Assembly (NCBI GenBank): GCA_963769115.1
Contig: CAVYKN010000007.1
Coordinates: 310,001-374,000 of the forward strand
Reading direction: 5' to 3'
Length of the DNA stretch: 64,000 nt
Source: DASTFY01 sp963769115
GTDB taxonomy: Bacteria > Actinomycetota > Acidimicrobiia > Acidimicrobiales > Ilumatobacteraceae
This document shows positions 20,082 to 30,156 of the stretch, piece by piece (the stretch's first letter is position 1; each line of letters begins with the position of its first letter). A program made the translations under genes and the position numbers. The notes below the pieces were generated by a model that ran no database searches, was not told the DNA's origin, and saw only the letters and a program-made list of their open reading frames with translations.

Positions 20082-21158
20082 GTGTCCTTCGCCTGGCCCC
20101 TCGCCCTGCTCCTCTTGCTGGCCGTGCCGCTGCTCCTCGGCGCGTACCTCTGGCAGCTCCGGCGTCGGCGCGCGCAGGCCGTGCGCTTCTCGCACGTGGC
20201 GCTGGTCCGGGAAGCGCTGCCCCGCCGTTCCCGCTGGCGCCGGCACGTGCCCGTGGCGCTGTTCCTCGCCGGCCTGACCGGGCTGGCGTTCGCGACGGCC
20301 CGGCCGCAGATGGCCGTCGAGGTGCCACTCGGACGGACCTCGATCATCCTCGCCCTCGACGTCTCGCGCTCGATGTGCGCCACCGACGTGCAGCCCAACC
20401 GGCTCGCCGTGGCGCAGGAGGCGGCCCGCACCTTCGTGGAGGAGCAGGTGGAGGGCACGCGCATCGGCATCGTGGCGTTCGCGGGTTTCGCCGAGGTGGT
20501 CCTGCCGCCCACGACGGACAAGGACGCGCTCATCGAGGTGATCGACACCCTCACCACCGCCCGCGGCACGGTCATCGGCGCTGCGACGCTGAAGGCTCTC
20601 GACGCGATCGCGGCCGTCAACCCCGACGTGGCGCCCGTCGGTGTGGGGCGCATCGACGTCGAGGACCCCGAGCCGCCGGAGCCGGGCGCGGGGTACGTGC
20701 CGGACATCGTGGTGCTGCTCACCGACGGGGCCAACACCCGCGGCGTGGACCCGGTCACCGCCGCACAGGAGGCCGCCCTCCGGCGGGTGCGGATCTACAC
20801 CATCGGGTTCGGCACGACGACGCCGACCGAGATGGTCTGCCTGCCCGATCAGATCGGCGCCGGCGTGTTCAGCGAGGGAGGGTTCCCGGGCGGCGGCCGG
20901 ACCGGTGGTGGTGGCCTCGGTGCCACGCAGTTCCTCCTCATCGACGAGCCGACGTTGCGGGCCGTCGCCGACCTGACAGGTGGCACCTTCTACCGCGCCG
21001 AAGACGCCGATCAGCTGCGAGACGTGTTCGCCAGCCTCCCCCGGGAGATCGAGCTGCAGACCGAGGACCGGGAGGTCAGCGTGGCCTTCGCCATCGTCGG
21101 GGCACTGCTCGTGCTCGGGGCCGTCGGCCTCTCACTGCTGTGGAACCGCTCGCCCTGA
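20082..21158 (+). CDS. VWA-domain membrane protein (BatB-like)
   Basis: A 358-residue paralogue of the preceding gene. N-terminal TMs (PLALLLLLAVPLLLGAYLW and VPVALFLAGLTGLAFA) are followed by a VWA domain with MIDAS DVSRSM and VLLTDGANTRG and a C-terminal TM (AFAIVGALLVLGAVGLSLLW). GTG 20082 (VSFAWPLALL), 2 nt after the previous stop, gives the same N-terminal layout as its neighbour. A Gly-rich insert (GGFPGGGRTGGGGLG) near residues 265-280 is not present in the paralogue. It is the last gene of the MoxR operon. Confidence 0.9.
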   Translation: MSFAWPLALLLLLAVPLLLGAYLWQLRRRRAQAVRFSHVALVREALPRRSRWRRHVPVALFLAGLTGLAFATARPQMAVEVPLGRTSIILALDVSRSMCATDVQPNRLAVAQEAARTFVEEQVEGTRIGIVAFAGFAEVVLPPTTDKDALIEVIDTLTTARGTVIGAATLKALDAIAAVNPDVAPVGVGRIDVEDPEPPEPGAGYVPDIVVLLTDGANTRGVDPVTAAQEAALRRVRIYTIGFGTTTPTEMVCLPDQIGAGVFSEGGFPGGGRTGGGGLGATQFLLIDEPTLRAVADLTGGTFYRAEDADQLRDVFASLPREIELQTEDREVSVAFAIVGALLVLGAVGLSLLWNRSP

Positions 21159-21176
21159 CGGCGGGACAGTGACGGG

Positions 21177-21208
21177 GAGCGGGCGGTGTCCACACCGCCC
21201 GCCCGCTC
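21177..21208. terminator. Possible bidirectional hairpin terminator
   Basis: GCGGGCGGTGT (21179-21189) pairs with ACACCGCCCGC (21192-21202) with extended flanking GAG/CTC. It lies in the 59-nt gap between the convergent VWA and MMPL genes. There is no T-tract, so function is inferred from position. Confidence 0.45.
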
Positions 21209-21217
21209 GTCACATCG

Positions 21218-23561
21218 TCAAGAGGCGCCGCCGGTGCGGGCCTGCTCTTCCTCGCTGAGCTGCGCCAGCTCGGCGTCCAGGTCGTCCGGCGCCTCGATGT
21301 GGATCTTGGGCAGGATGCGACCCAGCCAGGCTGGCATCCACCAGTTCCGGTCGCCCAGCAGCTCCATGGTGGCGGGCACGAGGAGCAGGCGGACGATGGT
21401 GGCGTCGATGAGCACCGCCATCGACAGCCCGAGGCCGAACAGCTTGACGACCCGGTCGGACTCGCCGATGAAGCTGCCGAACACCACGACCATGATGGCG
21501 GCGGCTGCGGTGATGACCCGAGCCGTCGAGGCCAGACCGTCGGCCACGGAGGTCCTGCTGTCACCGGTGCGGTCCCACTCCTCACGGATGCGGGAGAGGA
21601 GGAACACCTCGTAGTCCATCGAGAGGCCGAACACGATGGCGAACAGCATCATGGGAACGAAGGGTTCGATCGGGGCCGGCTCGATGTTGAGCAGCGAGGA
21701 GCCCCAGCCCCATTGGAAGACGGCGACGGTGATGCCGTAGGCGGCGCCGATCGACAACAGGTTCATGATGACGGCCTTCAGCGGCACCAGCAGCGACCGG
21801 AAGACGACCATCAGCAGGATGAACGACAGGCCGAGCACGGCGGCGAAGAACCAGGGCAGCCGCTCGGAGAGGTATTCGGTGAAGTCGACGTTGATGGCCA
21901 CGGCACCGGCCACGGCGACGTCGAGGCCGGTGTCACCGGTCGCCGTGGGGAGGACGTCGTCGCGCAGCCGGTTGACGAGGTCCGTCGTCTCGGCGTCCTG
22001 AGGCGCATCGGTCGGGATCACCCGCCAGAGCGCGGCGGTCGGGTTCGCCTCGTCGTTGGTGATCGGCGGGCTCACCCGGGCGACGCCGGGGTCGGCCTGG
22101 ATGGCGTCGGACACGGCCTGCAGGGCGGCCGGGTCCGTGCCCTCGGGGACCTCACTGGCGAGGATCAGCGGCCCGTTGAAGCCCGGCCCGAAGCCCTCGG
22201 CCAGCAGGTCGTAGGCCTGGCGGGTGGTGGTGTCGGCGGGGTAGTTGCCCTCGTCGGAGAAGCCGAGGCGCAGACCGAGGATCGGCAGGGCGAGAGTCAC
22301 GAGGATGGCGACGCCGAGGATGACGGCGGGCCACGGCCGGTGCTGGATGACCCGGCTCCACCGGTAGGAGATGGTCTCCCGCAGCGGCTTCTGCTCCCGT
22401 TCGAGCACCGGCTTGCGCAGTGGCTTCACGGCGATGCTGGCCAGCAGCACGATGACAGCCAGGGGCAGCGTCACCATGATCAGGGCCGGGATGCCGAGAC
22501 CGACACCGATGAGCGCCAGCGCGATGAGGCCGGCCGCGATCAGCCCCCGCCAGCGGGTGAGCTCGATGCGGGAGCCGGCGAAGCCGAGCAGAGCGGGCAG
22601 CAGCGTCAGCGAGGCGATCATCGTCATGAGGACGACGACGGCGGCGCCGATGGCCAGGCCTGAGACGAAGCTGAGCTGCATGATCAGCATGCCCATGAGG
22701 GAGATGACCACGGTCGTGCCGGCGAAGAGCACCGCGCGACCGGCGGTGTCCATGGCGACGAGCGTGGCGGTCTCGATGGTGTGGCCCTTGTGCAGGTTCT
22801 CCCGGAACCGGGTCACGATGAACAGCGCGTAGTCGATGCCGACGCCGAGGCCGATCATCACGCCGATCGTCGAGGAGAACTCCGGCATCGTGATGACCTG
22901 CGACAGCAGGCCGGCGATGAGCGTGCCGGAGAAGATGCCCGCCAGGGCCACGCCGATGGGCAGCCCCATGGCGATCACCGAGCCGAAGGCGATGATCAGG
23001 ATGATGATGGCGAACCCGAGGCCCAGCGCCTCGGACGACGGCACCTCGAACTCGGCGAACGCCGCGCCGCCCAGCTCGACCTGCAGCGCCGTCCAGCTCC
23101 GGCATGGCCTCACGGATCTGACGACCGACCTCGCCCGTCTCCTCGAACGACGCGTCGAACGGCGATTCGAGCTCCGCGTAGGCGATGAGCCCCGCGTTCG
23201 GCCCCTCACGGGCGATCTGCTGCTCCCCTTCGGGCGTGTAGGGGCTGATCAGCGACTGGACGTTGTCCAGCTCGGCCACCTCGGCCAGGAACGGTTCCAT
23301 CGCCGCTTGGACGGCAGGGTCGTCGACGCCCTGCTCGGCCCGGAACACGATGTTGCCCACCTGTCCCGCGCCCTGGCCGCCGAACTGATCCTCCAGGATG
23401 TCGACGCCCCGCTTGCTCTCGACGTCCGGCAGCGTGAAGCTCGAGCTGTACCCGGTGCCCACCGCGCCGGACGCCACCATCAAGATGATGAGGGCGACGA
23501 CCCAGCCGATGACGACTCTCAGCCGGTGTCGGAAGCAAGCATGTGCGAGGCGCCTGATCAT
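21218..23561 (-). CDS. MMPL-family RND transporter, one frameshift
   Basis: A large membrane protein of the MmpL/RND superfamily (about 780 residues once joined). The N-terminal TM (VVIGWVVALIILMVASGAVG) is followed by an extracytoplasmic domain, then TM 2-6 (GFAIIILIIAFGSVIAMG, GLGVGIDYALFIVTRFRENL), a second large domain and TM 7-12 with GLSMDYEVFLLSRIREEWDR. The repeated G-x-x-x-D-Y-x-x-F motif is the MMPL signature. The frame changes near 23095 (REAMPELDG then LQVELGGAAF), repaired by removing one base. ATG 23561 has AAAGGA upstream. Such proteins export lipids or small molecules. Confidence 0.88.
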
Positions 23562-23759
23562 CACAGGTCCTTTCTGCGGGTGCGGGGGTTCTGCCCGGTT
23601 CGGTGCGGGATGCCGATCCTTGCCCAAGTCTCGCCTGGGACGAAGATCCTTTCCTGTGACGTCTGACGCACCGGGAACTCATCGCTCGTGGGGACAGGAC
23701 TCCTCCGTCGGTCGTTCGTCGGCTGTGTCACACCTGATGACGCTCTCCGGCGTCCAAAC

Positions 23760-23787
23760 GTGACACAGCCGGTCCCGGGGCTACCGT
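23760..23787 (+). promoter_or_regulatory. Candidate promoter of tRNA-Leu
   Basis: GTGACA (23760-23765) and TACCGT (23782-23787) are separated by 16 nt and end about 24 nt before the mature tRNA, a reasonable housekeeping-sigma arrangement. Confidence 0.35.
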
Positions 23788-23811
23788 CGCGGTCCGGTCA
23801 CCGTGATCCCG

Positions 23812-23897
23812 GCCCGGGTGGCGGAACTGGCAGACGCAGGGGGCTTAAACCCCCCGTCCCCGCACGTGGAGTGTGGGTTCGAACCCCACCCCGGGCA
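23812..23897 (+). tRNA. tRNA-Leu (anticodon UAA)
   Basis: An 86-nt class II tRNA. The acceptor stem is GCCCGGG/CCCGGGC (23812-23818, 23890-23896), the anticodon stem is GGGGG/CCCCC with loop CTTAAAC giving anticodon TAA, there is a long variable arm, and the T-loop is GGTTCGAACCC. The discriminator is A; CCA is not encoded. It reads UUA (and UUG), very rare codons in this GC-rich DNA. In Streptomyces the equivalent tRNA (bldA) controls TTA-containing genes. The only in-frame TTA I noticed in the window is at 45924 in the foreign-looking gene. Confidence 0.95.
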
Positions 23898-24006
23898 CTG
23901 CAGCAGATCGGAGCGCGGCCCCCGACGCCGCCCGTGTCCGGACATGGCGACGACTTCACCACCAAGCTGCACTACCACACGTGTGAACGACCGGAGGAGA
24001 GACCGC

Positions 24007-24444
24007 ATGGAACGGAACACGGAGCTCGAACGCGTGGCGGAGATCTTCGTCGGTGACTGGTCGCTGGCGATCACCAACCAGTGGTGGCTCGACGACCCGG
24101 CGACGGTCACCTACGGAACGGCCACCTGTGACTGGCTGGGAGACTCGTTCGTCAGGCTCCAGGCCGAGATCGACGGCAAGCCGACGTGGGACTTCGTCTT
24201 CGGACGCAATGACGCGAGTGACCAGTTCGTCGTGCTCTACCACGACGAGCGAGGCGTTCTCCGGGTCTTCGAGCTGACCGTCGACGGTGCCGACTGGACG
24301 ATGCTGCGCACCGACCCCGACTTCCATCAACGCTTCGTCGGCCGCGTCGAAGGCGACCGCATCGTCAGCCACACGGATGCCTCTGAGGATCAAGGGACCA
24401 CCTGGCGCAAGGACTTCGACCTGATCTTCGAACGCACCAGCTGA
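24007..24444 (+). CDS. Conserved small protein, lipocalin-like fold (DUF1579-like)
   Basis: A 145-residue protein with alternating beta-strand pattern: VGDWSLAITNQWW, WLGDSFVRLQAEI, WDFVFGRNDASDQFVVLYHD, RGVLRVFELTV, TWRKDFDLIFERT. The order resembles lipocalin-like DUF1579-type proteins that bind small ligands; the ligand is unknown. A strong SD (GGAGGAGAG) precedes ATG 24007. It follows the tRNA by about 110 nt and precedes a lipoprotein gene. No signal peptide is present, so it should be cytoplasmic. Confidence 0.65.
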   Translation: MERNTELERVAEIFVGDWSLAITNQWWLDDPATVTYGTATCDWLGDSFVRLQAEIDGKPTWDFVFGRNDASDQFVVLYHDERGVLRVFELTVDGADWTMLRTDPDFHQRFVGRVEGDRIVSHTDASEDQGTTWRKDFDLIFERTS

Positions 24445-24462
24445 GCGCGCGAGCATCGGCGG

Positions 24463-25083
24463 GTGCGACGCGCAGTCATCCTCGTCCTGGCGGCGATGTT
24501 GCTGGCGTGTTCGAGCGGCGGCGATGACAGCAGCGACGGCACCGCGACCGTCACCGAGACCCCGACCGTCGCCGAGCCGGAGCTGCGGAGTGAACTCCTC
24601 GCCATGATGGAGGAGGACCAGGCCGAGCAGACCGGTGAGCTGGCGACGAACAACTACACCGCACGTACCGAGCGGTTGGCGGAGATCCTCGACGAGCACG
24701 GCTGGCCGGGATTCGACCTCGTCGGCGAGGACGGATCGACCGCGGCCTGGGTGATCGCCCAGCACGCCGATCTCGACCCCGACCTGCAACGGCAGGCGCT
24801 CGAGCTGTTGCGAGCGGCGGCGGAGGAGGGACAGGCCAGCAAGGGCGACCTGGCGTATCTGGAGGATCGCGTCGCCGTCGCCGCCGGCGAGGACCAGCAG
24901 TACGGGACGCAGATGCGCTGCGCCGAAGACGGATCTCCGGCCCCCGCGACGCCGATCGCGGACGAGTCGTCCGTCGACGAGCGCCGCGCGGAGGCCGGTC
25001 TCCCGCCCCTCGAGGACTACCTCGCGGAGATGACGACCGTCTGCGCCGGCGCGGTCGAGGAAGCAGGCGAGGGCCAGGGCTGA
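24463..25083 (+). CDS. Secreted lipoprotein with DUF6624-like domain
   Basis: A 206-residue protein. The N-terminus MRRAVILVLAAMLLACSSGG is a lipoprotein signal with lipobox LLAC (Cys16), followed by a Ser/Thr/Asp linker. The domain from ~residue 40 carries HGWPGFDLVGEDGSTAAWVI, AQHADLDPDLQRQALELL, AYLEDRVAVAAGEDQQYGTQ and DERRAEAGLPPLEDYL, which matches the DUF6624 pattern from memory of the family. Function is unknown. It would be anchored to the outer face of the cytoplasmic membrane. The start is GTG 24463, 18 nt after the previous stop. Confidence 0.75.
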   Translation: MRRAVILVLAAMLLACSSGGDDSSDGTATVTETPTVAEPELRSELLAMMEEDQAEQTGELATNNYTARTERLAEILDEHGWPGFDLVGEDGSTAAWVIAQHADLDPDLQRQALELLRAAAEEGQASKGDLAYLEDRVAVAAGEDQQYGTQMRCAEDGSPAPATPIADESSVDERRAEAGLPPLEDYLAEMTTVCAGAVEEAGEGQG

Positions 25084-25114
25084 TCCCGGTCGGCGGAGGC
25101 GTTCAGCCGGGCGT

Positions 25115-27942
25115 TCAAGCGCGAGCGGGGAGCGTCGCCGACCCACTGGCGACAGCGGCCGCCACGGCCCTCCCCGGGTTGACGACCCCGGCGGGGTCGA
25201 GCGGCGCGGGTGCCGGCTGCTGGCGGCGGCGGATCCACTTGTCCACCTCGACGACGATCGGCACGACGAGCGCCAGGCCGATGCAGGCCAGCCACTGCAG
25301 GCCGGTCAGCGGCCTGCGTGAGGAGGCCCTTCTGCATGAACTCCAGCTCGGTCGCCAGCACCAGGAGCGCCGTCGGGATGACCAGGATCTTGACCGCGCT
25401 GAGGATCGGGGGCGTCAGGCCGCTCGAGGGCTCGCGCCGCATGACCAGACCGCTGAAGATCGTGCCGAGGCCGATGACCACGAAGCACATCGTCATCGAT
25501 GCGCTGGGCGCGTCGGTGAACAGCTCGTCCGGTCCCGCCACCAGCGGCACGAGGCCGGCGAGGAACAGGACACCTCCGTAGAGGACCCACCGCATGACGG
25601 CCGCCCGGTTGGTGATGGGCACCTTCGGATCGCGGGGAGGCCGGTGCATGACCTCCGGATCGCCCGCGTCCACCATGATCACCATCACCGGGAACACCGA
25701 GATGAAGAAGTTGAGGAACAGCACCATGAGCGGCGTCATCGCCACGCCGCTGTTGATGTCGAACGCCGTGGCGGCGAGGAACAGGAGCACGAGCGAGAGC
25801 AGCTGCGTCATCTGGTAGCGGACGTAGGAGACGACCTTGGAGTAGATCGTCCGGCCGAGCTGCACGGCGTGGACGAGCGTGCCGAAGTTGTCGTCCGTGA
25901 GGATCATGCGGGCCGCCTGCTTGGAGACCTCGCTGCCGCTGCCCATGGCGACGCCGATGTCCGCCTGCTTCAGCGCGGCGGCATCGTTCACGGCGTCGCC
26001 GGTCATGGCGACGATGAGGCCCTCCTGCTGCATGAGCCGGGCCAGGCGCAGCTTGTCCTCCGGGGACACCCGACCGAACACGTGGAGGTCGGGCAGCTTC
26101 CGGGCCAGCTCCTCGTCCGACATCGCCTGGAGCTCGGCGCCGCTGATGGCGCCCGCGCCCAGCCCGAGCGTCTCGCCGATGGCCTTCGCGGTGACGGCGT
26201 GGTCGCCGGTGATCATCCGCACGTCGATGCCGGCGCCGAGCGCGACCTGCACCGCGTCCTTGGCCTCGGACCGCAGCGGGTCGATGATGCCCACCATCGC
26301 CACGAACGAGAGGTCCTGGGCGAACGACATCGGATCGTCGGTGACCGCTCCCAGGTCAGCGTCGTCGACGAGCCGGACGGCGAACGCCAGGACGCGCAGG
26401 CCCTTCTCGCCCATCTCCTCGTTGGCGGCCTCGATGCCGGCCCGCGCCTCGTCGATCGGCGACCTGGGATCCGCTCAGAGGGCTTCCCTCGCTCGAGCAG
26501 CGGGCGAGGACGACGTCCGGTGCGCCCTTGACCAGCTCGATCAGCCGCTCGCCACCGTCGGTCGGGACCCGGTGGAACGTCGCCATGAACTTGTACTCGG
26601 AGTCGAACGGCACCTCCGCGAGGCGCGGATAGGCCCGCCGCGTCTCCTCGGCGTCGACGCCGAGCTTGGCGGCGAGCACCACCAGCGCGGCCTCGGTCGG
26701 GTCGCCGACGACGGCGCCGTCGTCGGACACGGTCGCGTCGCTGTCGAGCGCCAGGCCGTACGCCAGCCGCGTGAAGTCGGGCGTCGGGACGCCGGCGGCC
26801 GAGAGGATGCGACCCGACTTGGCGTAGCCCTCACCCTCCACGGTGAACCACGATCCGCCGGCGTAGAGCACCGACACCATCATCTGGTTCATCGTCAGCG
26901 TGCCGGTCTTGTCCGTGTTGATGGCGCTGGTGGCACCGAGCGTCTCGACGTCGGTCAGGTTCTTGACCACCGCCTTGGCCTCGGCCAGCTGCTTGGCGCC
27001 GTAGGACAGCATCGCGGACACGAACGTCGGGAGGCCGGTGGGGATGGCGGAGATCGCCATCGCCGTGCCCAGCAGCAGCACCTCGCTGCCGGACAGCCCC
27101 CGGATGAGGCCGACGACCACGATGATGGCGACCGCCGTCCAGGCGATGACGCCCAGCACCTTGGTGAGCGAGTCGAGCTCCTTCTGGAGCGGCGACCGGG
27201 TCCGCGTCGACCGAGGTGAGCATGGTGGCGATCTGCCCCATCTGGGTGTCCATGCCGGTCGCTGTCACGACCATCGCCGCCGTTCCTCGCGTCACGGACG
27301 TGTTCTGGAACAGCATGTTGGAGCGGTCGCCGACGCCGACCTCGCCATCCGTCCAACGTCCCGTGACTGCTTGGCGATCGGCGCGCTCTCACCGGTCAGC
27401 GCCGCTTCCTGCGTCTCCAGCGTGGCCGACCGGATGATCCGGCCGTCGGCGGGCACGATGTCGCCGGCCTCGACGTTGACGACGTCCCCGGGAACCACGT
27501 CGATGGCCGGCACCTGCAGCACCTGACCGTCCCGGACCACCTTGCTCTGGGGCACCTGCATCTTCGACAGCGCGTCGACGCTGGCGCGCGCCGCCAGCTC
27601 CTGGCGGGCGCCGAGCACCACGTTGAGCACGACGAGCACGGCGACGAGCAGGGCGGTGGACACCTCGCCGATCACGAGGCTGACGACCGCGACCGCGACC
27701 AGCATGATGTTCATCGGGTCCCGGAGCTGCTGCAGCGCGACCGCCCAGACCGAAGGAGGCTTCTCGCTGGTGATCTGGTTCGGCCCGTAGCGGGACAGGC
27801 GCGCCGAGGCCTCGGCGGCGGTCAGCCCGGAGGTCTCGTCGGAGTCGAACGCGGCGACCACGGTGGCGGCGTCCTGGCTGTAGTACGGCGTCGCCGCCGC
27901 GGGGGGTTGCGTGAGAACGCCGCCCTCGCTCGTGTCGGTCAT
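25115..27942 (-). CDS. Type II-like P-type cation-transporting ATPase, about four frameshifts
   Basis: A P-type ion pump of about 940 residues once joined. Landmarks are EAALTGES (actuator TGES), NTDKTGTLTMNQ (phosphorylated Asp), LIELVKGAPDVVLARC (nucleotide domain), MITGDHAVTAKAIG and AMTGDAVNDAAALKQADIGV (hinge). Frame changes occur near 27350, 27198, 26475 and 25320; removing one base from GGG (27198-27200, plus strand) repairs one. The true C-terminus continues LTGLQWLACIGLALVVPIVV to TGA 25115-25117. M4 reads PTGLP rather than the PEGLP of Ca2+ pumps, and M6 lacks the N-x-x-x-D signature, so the transported ion is uncertain. Confidence 0.88.
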
Positions 27943-28000
27943 GTTCGCCTCCTCGACCTACTGGTCTTATCATCGTCGCGGCGGGAGGAGGTTCGCCGTG

Positions 28001-28477
28001 ATGAGATGGATCGGCCGGCTCGTCGGGCTGGTGCTGGTGGCGCTCGGCGCCATCGGCGTCGTGTTCGTGGTGGGGATGCGTACGAAGTCGCCGCTCGTGC
28101 TGGACAACATCCGCCGGTTCAACCGCGGCGTGACGAACCCGCGGGTGTTGAGATCGGCGGGATCGCCGGGTGCTTCTGCGTCGGTCATCCACCACGTCGG
28201 CCGCACGAGTGGTCGCAGTCACGCCACCCCCGTCGGCCCGTTCGCGGTCGGCGAGAGCTTCGTGATCGCGCTGCCGTACGGCCCGGGCGCCGACTGGGTC
28301 AGGAACGTCCTGGCCAGCGGGACGGCGACGCTCCTCCACGAGGGCGCGACCATCCCGATCGATCAGCCCGAGGTGGTGCCGGTCGGGTTGGTGATCGACG
28401 ACCTGCCGGCGTCACAGCAGCGGGTGTTGCGCGTGTTCGGCGTCGACGAGTGCCTGCGCGTCTCGCGCACCCGCTGA
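28001..28477 (+). CDS. Nitroreductase/deazaflavin (F420)-dependent family protein (DUF385-like)
   Basis: A 158-residue protein with a single N-terminal membrane helix (LVGLVLVALGAIGVVFVVG) followed by a split-barrel domain with the family block NPRVLRSAGSPGASASVIHH and VGRTSGRSHATPV, typical of the Ddn/F420H(2)-dependent quinone reductase-like family. Members use or bind cofactor F420. GGGAGGAGG at 27983-27991 is the SD; both GTG 27998 and ATG 28001 are possible starts. It is divergent from the P-type ATPase gene. Confidence 0.8.
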   Translation: MRWIGRLVGLVLVALGAIGVVFVVGMRTKSPLVLDNIRRFNRGVTNPRVLRSAGSPGASASVIHHVGRTSGRSHATPVGPFAVGESFVIALPYGPGADWVRNVLASGTATLLHEGATIPIDQPEVVPVGLVIDDLPASQQRVLRVFGVDECLRVSRTR

Positions 28478-28571
28478 CGACTCAATGCGCTCCAAAGGCG
28501 CCAGGGCTCGGGTCGCGGCGTATTAGGTGACCCTGACGAAATGCCGTCCGGCGAAGGCTGGTCGACGTCGG

Positions 28572-29222
28572 TCAGTCGGCGGCGGCGAGGCGGGGCCGGA
28601 AGGCCTCGTTCTCCGTGGCGACCATGGCCGCCTGCGTGCGGTTGGAGACGCCGAGCTTGGCGAACAACCGGCGCAGGTGGGTCTTGACCGTGTTCTCGCT
28701 CAGGTAGAGGCGCTCGGCGATCTCCCGGTTCGTGCAGCCCTGCCGGAGGAGTATCAGCAGCTCGCTGTCGCGGGCGCTGAGCTGCCGGTCCCGCCCGGGC
28801 CACGAGAGGGTGCGGTCGCGGTGGCGGTGGGGAGCCGGGGTCAGGACCACCCGCCGCCCGTCGGCCACCGACACCATGGCCTCGGCGAGCTGACGGGATC
28901 GGACGGTCTTCGAGACGAAGCCGGCCGCCCCGGCCGCGAGCGTGTCACGGACCAGATCGGGATGGGTGCTGAAGCTGAACACCACCACGGCGCCGGCGCA
29001 CGGGTCATGCGAGAGCTCCTGGACCCTCTGGAGCTGGTCGGCCGACGAGCCGTAGGTGTCGAAGAGCGAGATGTCGACCTTGCGGTCCGGGGGCCGCTCG
29101 ACGGCGTGGTCGAGCACCTGGATCTGCTCCCGATACGGCCGGAGCATCGCGGCCAGGCCGGCGAGGACCAACTCGTAGTCGTTCACCAAGGCGATCGTCA
29201 CCGGGAACACGCGCCGGGTCAT
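28572..29222 (-). CDS. LuxR-family response regulator
   Basis: A 216-residue NarL/FixJ-type regulator. The receiver domain (~8-125) has the phospho-acceptor region DISLFDTYG, the conserved Ser/Thr in VVFSFSTHPD and Lys in GFVSKTVRSRQL. The C-terminal HTH (~148-205) has the signature LSARDSELLILLRQGCTNRE and YLSENTVKTHLRRLFAKLGV. AAGGGAG is 8 nt before ATG 29222. It is transcribed divergently from the sigma-factor operon, so it is a candidate regulator of the shared 200-nt region. No cognate histidine kinase is adjacent. Confidence 0.93.
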   Translation of the reverse strand: MTRRVFPVTIALVNDYELVLAGLAAMLRPYREQIQVLDHAVERPPDRKVDISLFDTYGSSADQLQRVQELSHDPCAGAVVVFSFSTHPDLVRDTLAAGAAGFVSKTVRSRQLAEAMVSVADGRRVVLTPAPHRHRDRTLSWPGRDRQLSARDSELLILLRQGCTNREIAERLYLSENTVKTHLRRLFAKLGVSNRTQAAMVATENEAFRPRLAAAD

Positions 29223-29343
29223 ACCCGTTCTCCCTTCGGAGGAACCGGTGCACCCTATGGAGGCTCGTGCGCGTGAAGGCTCGCCGGGCGCTGATGTTCA
29301 CCCGATCGGGTGGCAGAAGTCCTGGGAATCCGTTTGCTCACAC

Positions 29344-29369
29344 GTTTCGACACGGCGGGTCCCGGGTAT
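29344..29369 (+). promoter_or_regulatory. Sigma-B-type promoter of the sigma-factor operon
   Basis: GTTTCG (29344-29349), 14-nt spacer, GGGTAT (29364-29369): -35 GTTT and -10 GGGTAT match the Bacillus sigma-B consensus (GTTTAA-N12-14-GGGTAT). It is 50 nt upstream of ATG 29420, implying positive autoregulation of the STAS-kinase-sigma operon. Confidence 0.7.
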
Positions 29370-29419
29370 GCCAACGTGTTGCGGCGCCGAGGTAGCCGCG
29401 CGAATAGGAGGGGCCCCGA

Positions 29420-29782
29420 ATGCCGAAAGACGATGCGGCCGAGCCGCAGTTGCAGAACGACGCGGCCGAGCCGCAACCGCTGACCGTGGAGGTCCACGAC
29501 GACGACGGCGTAGCCGTGCTCGTCGTCCGCGGCGAGCTCGACGTCTACTCGGCTCCCGCGCTCGATGCTGCCGTGGACCAGGTCCTGCAGGACGGTGCTC
29601 GTTCCCTCGTGCTCGATCTCGGGGAGGTCGGCTTCATCGACTCCTCCGGGCTCCGGTCGATGATCCGGGCCCGCAAGGAGGCGGGCAGCGGACCGGACGC
29701 CGTCCGCATCCGCAACCCGCAGGCGGCGACCGTCCGCCTGCTCGACATCACCGGTCTGACCGAGCACTTCCCCACCGCATGA
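29420..29782 (+). CDS. STAS-domain anti-anti-sigma factor (RsbV-like)
   Basis: A 120-residue antagonist protein. The STAS core includes VLVVRGELDVYSAPALDAAV and the phosphorylatable Ser region VGFIDSSGLRSM (Ser ~75). Unphosphorylated RsbV binds the anti-sigma kinase and releases the sigma factor. The first 20 residues contain an imperfect duplication (DDAAEPQLQ/NDAAEPQPL) encoded by a repeated GCGGCCGAGCCGCA. The SD AGGAGG precedes ATG 29420. It overlaps the next gene by 4 nt (ATGA), and the cassette order RsbV-RsbW-SigB is canonical. Confidence 0.92.
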   Translation: MPKDDAAEPQLQNDAAEPQPLTVEVHDDDGVAVLVVRGELDVYSAPALDAAVDQVLQDGARSLVLDLGEVGFIDSSGLRSMIRARKEAGSGPDAVRIRNPQAATVRLLDITGLTEHFPTA

Positions 29783-30156
29783 CGACCGACGCGATGGTCA
29801 CACTCACGATCCCGGCCGACGCGGCGTACATCCGCCTCGCCCGTCTGGTCGCCACGGGGTTCGTGACCCAGATGGGCGCCACGGTGGCGGATCTCGACGA
29901 CGTCCGGACCGTGGTCGACGAGCTCTGTTCGTTGCTACTCGCGCACGCCGGCCCTGACGACCAGATCGCGGTCGCGCTGGGCGGGAACGAAGGGGTGCTC
30001 CGGGCGTCGGCGACCGCGCCGGCCCGGCGCCCGTGGGACCCGGACGAGCTGTCGGAGGGCATCGTGCGCGTGCTCGCCGACGAGTACCGCGTCGATCACG
30101 TCGACGGCCGGATCGAGCTGCTGGTCGACAAGGTCGTGGAGGTCGCCGCCGGGTGA
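29779..30156 (+). CDS. GHKL-type anti-sigma ATPase (RsbW-like), divergent
   Basis: A 125-residue protein placed exactly where RsbW lies, between the STAS and sigma genes with 4-nt overlaps on both sides. It has the size and N-terminal pattern (LTIPADAAYIRLARLVATGF) of HATPase_c_2 anti-sigma factors. The N-box is degenerate (DDVRTVVDELCSLLLAHA instead of E-x-x-x-N-A) and the glycine-rich ATP-lid motifs are hard to see, so kinase activity may be lost while sigma binding remains. Function is inferred mainly from context. Confidence 0.75.
   Translation: MTTDAMVTLTIPADAAYIRLARLVATGFVTQMGATVADLDDVRTVVDELCSLLLAHAGPDDQIAVALGGNEGVLRASATAPARRPWDPDELSEGIVRVLADEYRVDHVDGRIELLVDKVVEVAAG

Noticed and set aside
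29222..29246. GTTCCT-N13-GGGTAT on the minus strand at the response-regulator start
   Set aside because: The GGGTAT overlaps the ATG and a good SD precedes it, so this is more likely chance than a stress promoter.
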